This document shows positions 49,131 through 63,034 of a DNA stretch of 64,000 bases, piece after piece. The number at the start of each line of letters is the position of its first letter. The first letter of the stretch is position 1. Under the pieces are notes generated by a model that worked only from the letters and a program-made list of their open reading frames with translations, made no database searches and was not told where the DNA came from. The stretch is from Liolophura sinensis. Taxonomy: Eukaryota; Mollusca; Polyplacophora; Chitonida; Chitonidae. The stretch spans positions 75,199,005 through 75,263,004 of the forward strand of contig NC_088300.1 of NCBI RefSeq assembly GCF_032854445.1, written 5' to 3'. Both the position numbers and the translations under genes were made by a program.

Positions 49131-49253
49131 AGTGAGTGAGTGCTTGGGGTTTAACGTCGTACTCAACAATTTTTCAGTCATATGATGACGAAGGAATCCT
49201 TAGGGTGCATGTACGTGTAATATGTGCTCTACCAGCTGTGCTATCCGGGCCGG
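49131..49253 (-). mobile_element. Internally deleted copy of the same SINE, with target-site duplication
   Basis: The 3' tail and part of the body match the 24023-24382 copy (GGGGTTTAACGTCGTACTCA...), then jump to the A-box end (CTGTGCTATCCGGGCCGG). Most of the head and body are missing. Flanks are 12-bp direct repeats TCTGACAGTGAG (49119-49130 and 49254-49265). Confidence 0.85.
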
Positions 49254-49273
49254 TCTGACAGTGAGAAGACCAT

Positions 49274-49770
49274 CACATATTTTCAAGCCGTGTTCAGGTG
49301 CGATTGTCGAGTTGACCCATCACATTCGACTAGTAGTTCAAAAATGAGAAGTGGTATATCATGCGATTGTTGCAATCGACAAATCATATTGTGTGAAGGG
49401 GACTAATGAAATTCACTGTCCTGTTTTCATTCCACTTGTCAAAGTTTGGTGAGTCATTGCAACAAATCCCATGGTGTGAACACATCTTAAATCGTGTACA
49501 AAGCTCGAAATAGTAGCTTGTGATTCAGAACACTAGGCAAAAAATCAGATGCCACAAGTCTAAGAAAACAAAAAGATACATGTGAAATGTAAAGCCATGT
49601 TCATATGATGCCATACATGTGATGTCATGTTTGTCATACATGTACTTGTAACTGCTTGTCAAATTTGACAAATGCTTGCCCTGTTGATAGTGCATGCCCT
49701 ATTTTCATTTCACTGGTCAAATTTGATGTGTTACCTTGACACTAGCACAATATGAACACATCTTAACACA
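49274..49770. repeat. Degenerate repeat, possibly a non-autonomous DNA element
   Basis: Two diverged copies of one block occur: 49418-49489 (CCTGTTTTCATTCCACTTGT ... GAACACATCTTAA) and 49676-49765 (CCCTATTTTCATTTCACTGG ... GAACACATCTTAA). Just upstream is a short dyad, CGATTGTTGCAATCG. Variants of GTCAAATTTGAC recur between them. I saw no clear terminal inverted repeat, so the class is open. Confidence 0.4.
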
Positions 49771-50184
49771 CTGAGTTTTCTGCTCAAGTGTAGTAAACAT
49801 TTCGTTTTTAGTGTCAAAAGCTCTATATCAAGTTATTTCATGTGAAATATTCACAATTGATGAATACTTGTTACATCTTACTGAAGACTGTACTGACCTG
49901 CCTTCAGTTGCAACAACACATTGAAGCTTTCATCCATATTATCCAAACGGAGTCATTCATCATTGAGGTTTTCTTTAAAGTGTGTACTTTTGGTTTAATG
50001 TAAACAAAATAAAAACAAGTTGCTCTGGCATAAGATAGAGGGATTGTGAAGTTATTGAGGATGACCAAGAACTTAAAAGTAGTTAAAAAAAATTTACCTC
50101 CATGGAACTTTATTCTCCAGTTTGGATGGGCACCGGTCATCGAATCAGAAGCACAATGACCCATGAGCCTCTCACCAATTTGAT

Positions 50185-50381
50185 CGCTGTTAGTTCAGAT
50201 CCAGTTCATAATGGCTTTCTCTTCGGTCGTAATTGGGACGGTCTTTAAGCAGCCTGCAGATGATTGTGGTTTCCCCTGGGATCTGTCCTGTTCCCTCCCA
50301 CCCTAATGCTGGTCATCTTTGTATCATTGAAATATTATTAAGTACGGCACAAAACACTAATCAAATAAATAAAAATAAAAG
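50185..50381 (+). mobile_element. Diverged SINE, second family
   Basis: A B-box-like GTTAGTTCAGATCC is followed by GGTTTCCCCTGGG, CCCTCCCACCCTAATGCTGG, and the tail AGTACGGCACAAAACACTAA and CAAATAAATAAAAATAAAA. The A-box end is eroded. Confidence 0.65.
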
Positions 50382-51944
50382 TATCAGGAAAAACAGTTTC
50401 AAAATACTGAATATTTTCTTGTGAAATACAAAAATTCTCAAAATGTTCTGATTGCCACTGGCTAGACAACTGTTGCTTCCAACTTGTAAAGGGTCTAAAT
50501 GTTCGGTGGTTCATTTGTTTTTTCGACAGGCAAAAATGTCATCATATTGATGAAGGCAATAACCAAAGTGTCTTTGGCACATTTCATTCTTTTGAATATT
50601 TCAACTTGTATGAGTAGATGTTTTCTGTATATTTAATGTCAAACAAATACAACCAACCCATCAGCACGGCTTGTTTCAGGAGCAGGAGAGAATTATTTTT
50701 ATATACACACTCTGAACAGGTCAGCTTAGCAAAGTAGAACATCGACTTCAGTTTAAATTAAAATGATCGTAATGTTCATGCATGTTAACAGTTGAGGGTT
50801 ATAGATGAATTATAATATTGGTCACTGGAGCAAAATCTGTGCAGATGACCTCAAATCATTTTTGATGCCCTCAAAATCCTGATGAGGTCATTTTGATGAC
50901 CTGGAAATTCCAATAATTTGAGCAGCTTTTTCATTTCTCATCCACATGTATTTTGAAGCGCAGTGACTGACTGGGGGACCTTCACAATGTAAATTTGTAT
51001 ACATTTACTTCTACAATGCAATTTTCATTTGAAATGTTGCATAATGAAGATTCACCCATGCTTAAGAACACAAAGGAAACAGAAATAATACTTCATGCTT
51101 AAAACCTTCTTACATTGTTTGAATTCCACCAGCATAAATTGTTACACCGCCAGTGCTGGGGGTTACAATTAATGAATCCAGTGATGGCAATAGCAGGCTG
51201 CCTTACACATTGAAACGTTGTATTATCAGCAAAATGTTCAATATTTAGAAATGTTTGCATGTAATGTATACTGAAACACTTGGACAGGTGACACACAACC
51301 TGTGGAACTGAGCGTGTTTATTATTACAGGAAAACATGTCAACAGACCACAGAAGAATACCTCCCTGACCAGAATATGTTTTAACCACTCACAAATTTAT
51401 GTCTCAATATTTTGTTTCTGCCTGAATTATATAAAAATTTCACAAGCTTCTAAGCTATGTGTTTTTAGGGTACTTGTATGTCAGTATACGTACGCTGATA
51501 CCAGGTGTCAAAATATTTAGTATTTCAAACTGTTCAGAGTCAGGACCTCAACACAAGTTCATCTCATTGTTCATCAAAGTGTTTAAAACTAACTAGTTTT
51601 CAGGCCAATAGTTATACAGATCTACTGGATGAGAGCAGGTCTTAGTAGGAGGAACACAGAGTAAATTGAACTTATGTTAAACAAATAATTCTGCAGACTA
51701 ACCCAAAGAAGCATTAGCCTGTTATTTCCTTCCCTGCTCCTGTCAGTTATAAATTAGAAACCAATTGAAAATCAGATTCTAATTTATGTAAACTGATTGA
51801 TGAGCTCAACAGTAGTTGTCTATGGTGATTTTAAACTCCTGAAGCGGCATTGTCTAACCACCTTACTATCAGATGGCTCACTCATATGAAAGGGTAGACA
51901 TTTACGAAGATAGTGCAATCGACAGTATGATGTTGTCTGAGAGA

Positions 51945-52111
51945 GGACCGTGGCAGAGTTGTTAAGGTGCTTGCCTTTCATTTGTTAAGACATACATGTA
52001 TGAGGTGCAGGCACGCGCAGATGGTCATGGGTTTCCCCCAGGCTCTGCCCGATTTCCTCCCACCAACGCTGGCTGCCGTATAACTGCGAGAACACCAGTC
52101 AAATAAATAAT
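51945..52111 (+). mobile_element. SINE, second family, internally shortened
   Basis: An A-box-like GTGGCAGAGTTGTTAAGGTG starts it. The body has GGGTTTCCCCCAGGCTCTGC and CCTCCCACCAACGCTGGC, and it ends AACACCAGTCAAATAAATAA. It lacks the middle region present in the 55.15-kb copy. Confidence 0.75.
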
Positions 52112-52391
52112 TATGAGGTGCAGGTTAAACCTAGCAGTTTGAAGCTGGACAGGGGATTTGTACATGTACATGTAGATTGTTAGTCTCATATCACTGAATT
52201 CACGAATATGGTGTGAGTCATCAGGTGTGTGTACATATATAGTGACAGTCCTTGCTGCCGAAGTGTCTGTCACCAGACATTATATATCATATTATACTGA
52301 CACTTGGCTAACCAGTCATGTTTCCTTGCTCTAACCTCTCACTGCTGCATGCCATCAAGGCAGGAGCAAGTATCATTTTTAGAATCTTTGG

Positions 52392-52470
52392 TATGACACG
52401 AACCGGTGTTGATCCTGGGGTCTCACCACTGCGAAGCAGACAATCTAACCATTAGGCCACTGAAGCAGTC
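52392..52470 (-). mobile_element. tRNA-like SINE head or tRNA-derived pseudogene
   Basis: On the minus strand, GTGGCCTAATGGTTAGATTG (A box) and GGTTCGTGTCATACC (B box) are spaced as in a tRNA-derived promoter. No clean cloverleaf with paired acceptor stem was seen, so a working tRNA gene is unlikely. Confidence 0.5.
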
Positions 52471-52524
52471 TTGTGGGAAGTTTGTTGGGGCCTAACATGT
52501 ACAGTACCTTAGGTTTGCTCAAAG

Positions 52525-52608
52525 CTCTCTAGTTTCCTCCACCCGTAAAACTGTCTGCCATCGTGTAAGTGAAAAATTCCTGAGTAATTGAATTAAACAG
52601 CAATCAAC
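52525..52608 (+). mobile_element. SINE tail fragment, second family, diverged
   Basis: TAGTTTCCTCCACCCGTAAA, CTGCCATCGTGTAAGTGAAA and ...AAACAGCAATCAA follow the order of the second family's 3' half. The A-rich tail is lost. Confidence 0.55.
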
Positions 52609-54624
52609 AGAAGAAGCCTACTGCTAATATATTAAAGGTTCTATATACATATCCATGTGCTTTATTTGTCAAGAAGTCACATACATGTACATTAAGGCTT
52701 GCAAAGAAAACCTCCCATGATACATGTATACAAAATTGAATCATGTTGTCAATTTGTCTTAATGTTGAACTAACAATAGTTAAGAAAAGCCCAGTGAGTA
52801 GGGCTTTTTTGTTACACAGCCTTAATATATTAATATATATATGTATTTTTGTTTCATTAGCAAAATGTTCTTGTACAGGTAACAGTACCATGGAGGTAGT
52901 CTCATCTTGTCACCTCATGCAACATTTGTGAATACATCAATAACCAGACTATGGGTCTCTAGGTACCATAACACTTGGATTTGCTCCACATGTAATTTAC
53001 TGGCTAGACTTTCTGTAAAAACTATGAAAAGAAAACAAAGGTTGCAGAACATCATTTTTTCACTGTCAGGATAAATGGCCGTGATTGCCTGTAATATGAT
53101 TGTACTTTCACGGAATAAACAATGTCCTTTCATTTCAAAGTACTATTAAGATGTGAGCATGTTCAAACAAGGTCAGAATTTAAGCTAAATAATTTGTTGT
53201 GTCTACAAGGCTGCAAAGCAAAACCAGAGCAAGGATCAGTTCATTCTAGTTATTATATTATGCATATATATTAGAGCTATTTAAACTTTGCTACTACACA
53301 AACAATGAATATCCAAAACTCTTGCCCTGCCTGATTAATCATCAAACAAAATGCCAATAATTTTATGTAGCTTTTAAATGAATTTGCCCAGTTTGGGGCA
53401 CAGTTTGTTTCATATTAAGAAAATAAATGTATAATACCACTTACATCTTCATGTATGTAACAGTATAATATTGTGGCTTTATGTTATGATTTTGAGACAT
53501 AATCTGATAGAAAACGTGCATATATATTTTGTAAGACGTTATCAACACCACAAGTCAATAGCCATGTAAGTTGGCCGGTTGTCATTCTCTGCGTGACTAT
53601 GTTGGCCTGAAATGCTTGGCCCTTTTGTACTGCATGAGTAGATGTTTTTGAGGAGTCTGCCAGATGGAGGAGAAACCTTCCCTCATCTCTGATAATCCTG
53701 GCCACTTCTTGGCACAGAATCCCACTTTTCTGACTCCTCTGGGGCAAAGGCTATGTTGGACATACAATATTTATGTTGATGCAAAGTAAAGACAGCCTGA
53801 GAAACCTTTGCTGGAAATGTTTTATGGAAGATGTTTGTGATGTTGGAGAAGAGCAAAGGGGTTGTTGGGTAGGCTATGTCAGATCACGGAGATATTGGTG
53901 TTAGAAATGGAACAAGGCTCCACTTAGAACAGCTGGTTATTTTCGCATTTGTCGTTCACCTTCCTGCATCAGAAACAATGCTGATACTGGAAAAGACGGA
54001 TTCCTGAACTATTTTTACACTGGAAACATTATTCCAGGTACGCATATATAGCTGCAGGTACAAGCTCTCTGGCTGCTGGACACAAATGTACCACAGGTGG
54101 CTTTGATACTTACATGTCTACATTTCTGCTCTACTTCTCTGCCAATTGCAGTTTGGACACCCACATAGTCTTAGTACATTTGTGTAGATGCAGTAAGATG
54201 ATACTCTATAAAGGAAAACAAGAGGGAAGTGATAGGGACATCACACAAATTGGTTTAGAGAACTGCCCACAGAGTATTTGTAGGTGAAAGTTACAATGAC
54301 TGCTCAACCATTCAGAGATTAGGTATGGTACTCAGGCCTACAGTTGTTTTTTTTTAAGTTAAGCTTGAGAGAATTGATGTAAAATGCTGACTTATAAAAA
54401 ATTATAGAAAAATATATGTGTTCAGTACGCTGGAAATTGTAAACAAGTCTTTGTTAATAGGAACATCTTATTTCTTATTCCTTTAGATGTATTGTTGCTC
54501 CAAACAAGTCAGTTTTTTGCACTGAAAAACTCTCAATTGATCTAACAGTAACCAGATTCATAAAAAAATGTCAGGACCACTCCGACAAGCCGTTAATGGA
54601 AAGATATTTGGATCTTACATGTAC

Positions 54625-54870
54625 ATCTGATTGTGCATCCATGGCCAGTGAGATTGCGGATTTTAGATCCACCAATGATGGTTTACTTTAGTGTTAAGAA
54701 TATTCTGTTGGTGCATCATGACAGTGTGTCCCCCGGGCTCATCTCAGTTTTCTGCACCCTCATCTTCACCACAGTCAATATGGCATTGAATAATTTATCA
54801 CAGCAATCATACATACACGTAGCTTAAAAACCGTTGAGTACTGACTAAGCCATGAGCCAAATAAATAGAA
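54625..54870 (+). mobile_element. Strongly diverged SINE, second family (probable)
   Basis: Scattered matches in the right order: GCCAGTGAGATTGCG-type head, GATCC near a B box, CCCCCGGGCTCATCTCAG, CACCACAGTC, GTTGAGTACTGACTAAG and the tail CCAAATAAATAG. The similarity is weak and was judged by eye. Confidence 0.4.
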
Positions 54871-55150
54871 AAATACATGTAGGCGTAAAGCATTCTTCCC
54901 TGAGCTATTTTTGCCAAAATTTTCATTTTTCCCTACCCATAAATCTGTGTCTTTTAAAAGAAAATTTTTATTGGTATGGCATAAATTAAAGCATGGGAAA
55001 TTGCATGCTGATGAATCTAGTTGTTGATACACAATATGCATTCTGACACGTTTATTATGCGCAGGGGAATTCTAAATAAATTATTTTCAGTTTGTTTTTG
55101 CTACAGTGTATAAACAAGACAATGTTATTATTTTACATGTGTTGTTTATA

Positions 55151-55406
55151 GAGGGGCCTTCCTGACCGAGTGGTTAGCATGCCAGTGCGGCACAATTACT
55201 CAGGAGCCTCCCACCTATGCAGTCGCTAGGAGTTCAAATCCAGCTTATGCTGGGTTCCTCTCTGGTGAAGAGTTGGATGGTTTGCAAACTGTGGATGGTT
55301 GTAGGTGTTCCCCTGGCTCTGCCCGGTTTCCTCCCACCATAATGCTAGCCGCCATTGTATAAGAAAAATGTTCTCGAACAGCATAAAAAACAATCAAATA
55401 AATAAG
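55151..55406 (+). mobile_element. Full-length SINE, second family
   Basis: The most complete copy of the second family: tRNA-like head with A box TGACCGAGTGGTTAGCATGC and B box GAGTTCAAATCC, body CCCCTGGCTCTGCCCGGTTT and CCTCCCACCATAATGCTAGC, and tail CAATCAAATAAATAAG. Short direct repeats TGTTGTTT at 55140-55147 and 55412-55419 are a possible target-site duplication. Confidence 0.85.
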
Positions 55407-58400
55407 ATAAATGTTGTTTGAAGATCATGTAATGCATGCACTTGTTGGCTCTTTTTAGTGTACATTTAGTGTACGGTAATAAAACAGTTCTATCCCAGAT
55501 ACAAAGTTGTTGTTGATAATTTAGGGGAGACATTTGTTTTTACCTTCTTGCAATGAGTTGTAACTGCATGTAATTCTAATTAATTGGCTGGCCCAGATCT
55601 GCAGTTTGTAAAATAACAGTAACAGACAGGCTAGTCAGCCAGCCATCATTAAAACTGACATTCACCACCCTCACCCAAGGCTTGCCTACTTTGTAGGACA
55701 AATTTGCAGAATGTCACAATGATTGATTTGGAGAAAATTGAATTCTAGTGTGCCCTGATTCTGGACCACTGGTCCATGGTGGGTTTCGTGAATATGCAAG
55801 GCTTAAGGAGAAGAAAACATAAAAAAAAGATGCCAAAATCAGATGAGAGAGCATCAAAACTTTCTGCATATATGGTCTTTATATTGCATAATAATGTTCT
55901 AAATAAGGGTGTGATGCATGTCTAATAAATATATTTCAATGTAATTTTGTTGTTTATATCCAAACATATGCATTTAATCAGAATTATGATAATATTTATG
56001 ATTGTATTAAAGATAAAAAGATGATCAAAATCCAGGTTGAACACATCTTTTAGCTAAAAGACCCAAATTCTAGTGAAAATATAATTATTTAACATGTGTT
56101 ACACCATCATTTATAAGATTATTACACAAGGACTGTAAATACCAAAAGGTGGCTCCAAATACCCACTGTACAAAAATTAATTTCAAGTGTCCTTTTCTCT
56201 TTAAAGAAAAAAAAAAATCACATGTACAACTAACTTTTTGCAGTCTTTTGTTTCCATCTTTTAGTTTATTTTTACTCCAGATTCCAGAACCCATATACAA
56301 GAACATATCCATGTACGGGTAGTATGATTTAGTACAGTAGTTTTACAACAGTATAAGCATTAATGGATGGTTTTCACTAGAAATGTTAAAGCGAGGATTT
56401 ATGGTGGTGTTGGTTTCATGGATTAGACATGTGTTGTTTGGAGATTACATTTTCTTTGCACTCTTCATACAACATTACAAAGGAAGCCACAATCATATTT
56501 TGTAATGACAAACCAAAATGTCCTTTTGGATAGTCATCTCATTGCCACAATTTCACTGTTTCAGACATTAGTGCAAGTCAGCTGTTCCTTGTTATGTTCC
56601 TTGTTGGATATAGGAGCCCAACCAATTTAATTACACCTGAGCATTAGAGAATTCCACATCTCTCCCAAGATCTGGAATTTAATTACTGTGTCTCTTGTGG
56701 CATGCATTTGTTTGAGAGTTCTATACCGCGTCCCTCATTTTAAGCATATACTGCAATGTACTGTTGTTTTGACTTTTCTCTTCCTTTACATAGACCCTGA
56801 ATACAAAAGTTCTTGAATCATCAGCAGAATAAATGTACATGTTCTTATCAGCTATGGACATGTATGATAAAGCTTGACTCGTGAAAAGACAAGCTCCACA
56901 GCATGTACACGAGATTTCTGGAAACATTAAAAAGTGTTCCTGCACCAGTTTCTCTCCTTGCCTGTTAAAACGGAACTTGAATTCATTGTAAGAATTCTGA
57001 GCCCAGTTTATGTTCTATGCTTTTTCAGCTTGCTGTGTATTAGTGCTGTTGCCATTGCCTATTGTGGCAGTATGTGCACAATGCTACACAGATGCACTTG
57101 TTCATTCCTTGTACATTGATAGGCTCCTGATGATATGGACATGTTTGTACTTGTATTTGTTGGACCATTGATTTTTAGTGAGCTGCCTTGACTGTGAGGA
57201 AACAAAGCCTGCCTCTGTACAGGTGGCCCCATATCTGTGACAGCTGCCCCAGCCTGTAGTTCAAAATACTGCAATTTGGGCCTGTATTTCCATATTTTAA
57301 CCTGTTTATTTCTTACATTTTCCCCACTCTGTGTATTTGCACAAAATGTCCAACATCTGATATCTCTCAGCCTGTATTAGATTTCAAAAGCTATGATTAA
57401 TCTTTGTGCATGGCAGGATGGCTGTGGGTTATAGCCAGAGAAAGCAAGACTACAGTCAAATCAAGGCAGCGTATATGTACCCCGGTAGAAGCTGATAACA
57501 AAGCGAACTGGTGTTACATCTAAGGTCTGGTAGTATCACATACAGCTGAATAGCTTATCCACGTTCCATCTACATATGCCCACATACATGTATTGTCAGT
57601 TGATCATTTGGTAGCGGTGCCCCAGGCCATGCCAACAGGTACCCTTGGATTCTCGCAATGGGTGGTCTTGGAAGACAGTATGTGCCAGTAGTACATAGTA
57701 CACAGATCTAAACATGTGGTATACCCTGGAGATCTATACATACATGTACATGTAGTTTATACAAGGTTTAGTTTTGATTGTGCTCCTATAATAGGTTGTG
57801 CAAGTTTTTTCAGACAAAGGCACAAATGTCTGTCAACCTCTGTAGCTGTCTAGCAAGGATGGATTTGCATATAATGATGAACATGTCCAGGCTCGTTTAA
57901 TATGTACATAAACAACGACTGGTGTGCCGATCCTACTGTATGCTATCCAGTGCAGGGTTTGAGTTATCAGTAAACAGATGTATGGATGCATTATTACACG
58001 TGGAAGGCAGCAATTAACTGTTGGAGACCAGCTCTTGTGTATTACAGCTAAACCTTTCCACTCAGTTATCCATTTACACCACAGGCTTCTGAGACAATTT
58101 CTTGTAATAACCTGCGTAATAGCTTTGGCTGATGGCAAGTTGCTTGGTCCCAGTTGAATTTGCCAACCCACAGCTCCCACATGGAGTCCAAAATGCCATT
58201 GAGCACAGTAACTAGCCTAATGTCAAATGCCTCTCCTATGTGGATGGCTTGAATTAACGTTTGCTAATTAGTGTTGGATCAGATGTGTATGGATGTTTGC
58301 TGGAGACTTTTGTAGTAATTGGTACAATGCCATAGTACGTGTCTCTTGTGAAGGTCACTGTATTGATTTCTGTTTTGTTCAAGTGCTGCACAAGGATTTT

Positions 58401-60019
58401 TATTGCAGGAGGCAGCATCCATCTGATATATGCAAGGGGATATTTGTCATTCCGTTTTGAAAGCGCTGTTGCCTTGGAGAACATTGGTATCCGTGTATTC
58501 TATGGTTATTGAAGAAAAATGCAAGCAGAATGTTGGTGTTATAATGGGAGGATTACAATGTGTACATTGTAACCTCTCGCTTCTGATAGAGGCTGGTGAT
58601 ATGCAAAGAAGTTAGTCACACTGGTTGACTTGACCCAAACCATATGCATGGATATGTTACTGAAAAAAAAAATACAGAGAGAAATACAGACATATTTAAG
58701 AAATCATTGGAAGCTATTTTTTGGAGTTTTATTTGGAAGCCCATACATGTACATGTAAACTTTATTACACTCAAGCTCACTATTGGTTATTTGATGGGAT
58801 GGTGGACAGGCTATTTTAGCGTTGGAATGCTGCAGTTGAAAGTAAGATGTTTAAGATTGATTCTGTACTAGTATGTTCTTGAAATATTAATAACCAGAGC
58901 TGTTTAATCATGTAGGTGCTTTTCCTATTTCTGGCTTGACTTAAAATATATGCCAGTGCACGGTAAAGGTGACATATTAATTGTACAATATACAGATAGT
59001 GCATGCTGTGAGGTGTGACATCAGGAATGGTCAGCTCGAGATATTCAATCAGGGCTTCGCTTTTGTCAATCAACATTGTGACTTTTAGTTAAAATCTACA
59101 CCTCAGAGAATGGTGTCTGCTTCAGACAGCCCAAAATTCATGCACATATTACATGTATTTAGCCTGTAGGCTAAAAATTCACCAGATACTAACCTGAGAT
59201 TGCTCTTACGTTAAGTTTCGCATAATTTTGTTTAGCAAAAGATGGCTCCTAAGCAATGTCAAAGCAAGCTCAATTTAAAAACCTGATGCAGTTGCTGTGG
59301 CAGTCTTTCACAGAGTTTGAGAAAAAAATTACCCACTGACAGCCTCGACATATTAAACAAGAGCAGGTAACTGCATCAGATTTTCAAATGGATCATGCTC
59401 TGACATTGGTTTGAGGCCATCCGTGGCCGAACAAATTTTGCCAAAGCTAAAATCAGAGGAATCTTGCTCTAATACGTTCCAGGAAAACATCCCTGAAAGA
59501 AAGTATGTATCCACATTACAGTAGGCATAACATGAAATGTTAGCCAGGTGCTTTCCTCTGACAAACTGTTCCTATATGTGATATGTACATGCATAATTAT
59601 ACACATCACCTACACATACATGTATATGTACATGGAATGTAGAAGATCTGTGATCAGTGGACGTTTAACACTGCCAAAGGATAAATTTATAGGGCCACTT
59701 TCTTTGCTGTCTATTCCTGAAGTGTTAAGTCTGGAAAATCAGGAGAAATAAAGAAAAAAATATGGTTCCAGCTTGAATGAACAGATTTTATTAAATTTCA
59801 TCCCACTTTGCAGGGATGATATGCAAGACAACCACTTATGGTGCATTTCAGAAAAATATTTGCAGCAAATCTGGTGAAGACCACTAACCGTTGACCAAAG
59901 TGGTAATGTGCTAGATTCTAGCTCCCATTGGCCTATCTGTGGGAGGTCTGTCAGGTACATGTATGCGGCAAAGACTGCTGCAGTAGAGAGTTGACCATAG
60001 ATTCATCGTAACCTCGGAC

Positions 60020-60054
60020 TAATATAACAGATATCCATTACATCTGTTATATTA
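60020..60054. repeat. Inverted repeat, 13-bp arms with a 9-bp loop
   Basis: TAATATAACAGAT and ATCTGTTATATTA flank ATCCATTAC. No coding or RNA gene is evident around it; it could be a relic of a small inverted-repeat element. Confidence 0.85.
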
Positions 60055-63003
60055 ATCCAAGCCATGCAGACACAGTGCATGGTATTATTGTCCCAACACT
60101 GATTCTCTCACCCTTAAATCTGACCACCATAATATCAAAATAAAATATGCATGTAGAGTTAAGCATAGAACTCAGACAGGTAATTGTTAAGCTGAGTTAT
60201 CCAGTGAACCAGCCATTACACATCTGACAAACTACGTGTAACTTTTCAGTTTGATCAGAAACTTTTGGATATGGTGGTATATTTTGAATTCTGTTTTTGA
60301 CACAGTTTGAATTCTTGGTCTCTAAAGAAACATACATATTGTGAACGTATACTTTGCAGAGGCACATTTGTGAATGAAAATATTTGAATATGGTTTGTAG
60401 TAAAGGATCAGTTCTGAATCAGCTGTTTACAAAGGCCGGGTGACAAGGAGTTACAATATAGATTTCTAAACATGTAGTGAGATTAACCCTTATATATATA
60501 GCTACAATAGGTCAACCCATACCACATTAAAGTTGGATAAAAGAATCTGTCCAAGTTCAGTAGCTGTAGTTAAAGTGACTATAGTGTTTAACAGATAGAC
60601 CCAGCAAATAGCAGTGTCACCGCTGGAACTTGGCAGCTTTACATGACGGTCAGCATTGAAGTGCTTGTGCTGTATTGTGCATTTACCAGTGAAAATGATC
60701 ACGCCAAAATTGCTGAATAAAGGAGCAGGCTTGTCATATACTGTGAATATAAGCAGCAAAGCTCTTGGTTTGTCACACAGTGAAAAGTACATTGTATTTG
60801 ACCATAAGGTTGGAATTCTGATGATACATGTATATGCACATACATGTACACTTGCCATTCACTAAAGTATTTTAACCTGGCAAAGATTGGTGGTCTACTT
60901 TGTGCACTCCTCTACCCTTAATATTGCCTGTCCTCACTTAACTGAGAAAGTCTTAAGCACGGTGTGAAAAACCACTCAATTTTTTTGTGAGAAATAAATG
61001 TCCAGTGTACATGTACTTCTTTGTCAGCAGTGGACATGTAGGCCCATTATACACTTATTGCATAAGACAGTAGGTTGAGCTTTAACCAACAGGAATTGTA
61101 CTGTTAGAAGGCGTGAACCATTTATTCTGTGGTGTCAACTGTTAGCAAATGGCTCTTTGTCTAGGTCACATGTAGGTTCAGTGTACATGTACGTGAATAT
61201 TCGATTTCTCAGTTACTGGTTGTATCAGCATAGGAACGCAAATGGTACGGTGCATTAAATGTGTACTCCAGGGTTTTGATTTTTGATTTTATGTCATGGA
61301 CAGACTTGCGTGCTAGCATGTACTCTGCAGAGTCTACTTCTGCATGTGTGTGTGTCGAATTCTTTAAACTTCAGGTTGTACACTGATTAAGGAGCATGGC
61401 TTTCATAATGAGAAGAAAGGCTGTGACATGCTTATACTTAAGAACTGACTTCACGAAAAAGAGATAAAACTGCACATTTTTTTTATCCAAGTTATTGTCC
61501 TCAAAAAGAGATTTAAGAAGGAGCACAATGTACTGTGTACATGTATGTATATGTAACTGTATATATTTTACAGTTGCATGAATGGAACTCCACACTGTAA
61601 CTGGTGATTAATAAAATAGGGTTGAAAGCAGGCTCACGGCGCCTGTACTCATAAGTATTCTTTTCTATATAACCATTTTTATTATTACAAAGGCGGAATC
61701 CCTTAACATTCTGTTTTACATGGCCCGTCAAAGTATAGCTCTGTAAATAAATTGTAGTAGAACATGCATTAAATATTCAGTCATTTGCAAGTTGTTATTG
61801 CTAACCCTATTTTCAAAGTACAGAACAGATATTCCAAGCTGGATTGCTAATGCAGAATCAATATTTGTTTGTATTCATTTTGTCTTCTATTTTAGGATCT
61901 TTTCTGGCCTGGCACAAAGGCATCAACATAAATCTTTCATATGATAATGAATGTATTTGGCATCTCACTTTGCAACATTGATTTCATTACCATGTGATAT
62001 CACAGTAGTTAAATCATTTAGCAGATTGTCATGTTTTGTTCAGGTTATGTTCAATATTTGTTTCACAAATTACTGTTGTATAGGTTAATATACATTTATA
62101 CTCAGACATATGATTTGTCTTAACACTTTGCTCTTGAGTTTATAATAGAGGAACATGGCTTCAAGTTTCTGTATAAGGAAAGGACTGTCCATGATTCAAC
62201 TCTGACTTGACCATGTCATAATTTGGGAAAGAGACCTGACCGATGTGATCATTGCCTCTCATTTTACAGCCATCTTTTCAATACAACACGAACGTCCCAG
62301 CATTACTCCCACTTTTCACGATTTCCTTAATATGATTCTTAGTATGGCAGGTTATTTTAGATTCATAATGCATTCTGCAACATCTATGACATACGGATAC
62401 ATGCACGTTGTTACAAATAGATTACTGTTTGCTCACAGCCGTTCTGGGATAATTATTTCTCGATATTTGCAATAACTTTCATCCACAGAAAACAAAAGTA
62501 AGATGGCCTGACCTGTTGGTGCAGTACTTTTTAGCATGCCAGAAGACACAAAACCATTGTGCAAATTCCCAATCAGAGCAGGAGGCCTCGTCTGTACATG
62601 TATATTAAGTCAACAAGGAATGTGTATTTTTGGCTTGGGTGTGTTTACATGTTAGATGGGTTTTCCTGTTGGTCCCTAGATTACATATGGCTGAGTGAGG
62701 CTTTGGTATATAGTTGGCTAACCTGTAATATGTTGGCTATACACAGTAGTCCGGTAGGTGTGAGAGGAAGGCTGATCCTAGGCGTTTCAGAGTAACACTA
62801 TCTTCAGCTGAGAGCACTGATCTGGATTAGCAGCCTCAAGAATGTATTGATATTTGTGTTCTAAACATGGGCCTGGTGTCAGTTGGCCTATTGCTATAAC
62901 ACTAAAGCATTGTGTGTACTCTGTGCAAGGATATTTTTTCCCCCTGTATAACCACTTGCCACAGAAATGCATGTATGTTGAGGCGGTTTCCAGTCTACAT
63001 GTG

Positions 63004-63031
<28 letters not shown>
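63004..63031. repeat. Poly(T) run, 28 bases
   Basis: A perfect T run in the right-hand intergenic region with no recognisable retroelement body next to it. Confidence 0.85.
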
Positions 63032-63034
<3 letters not shown>

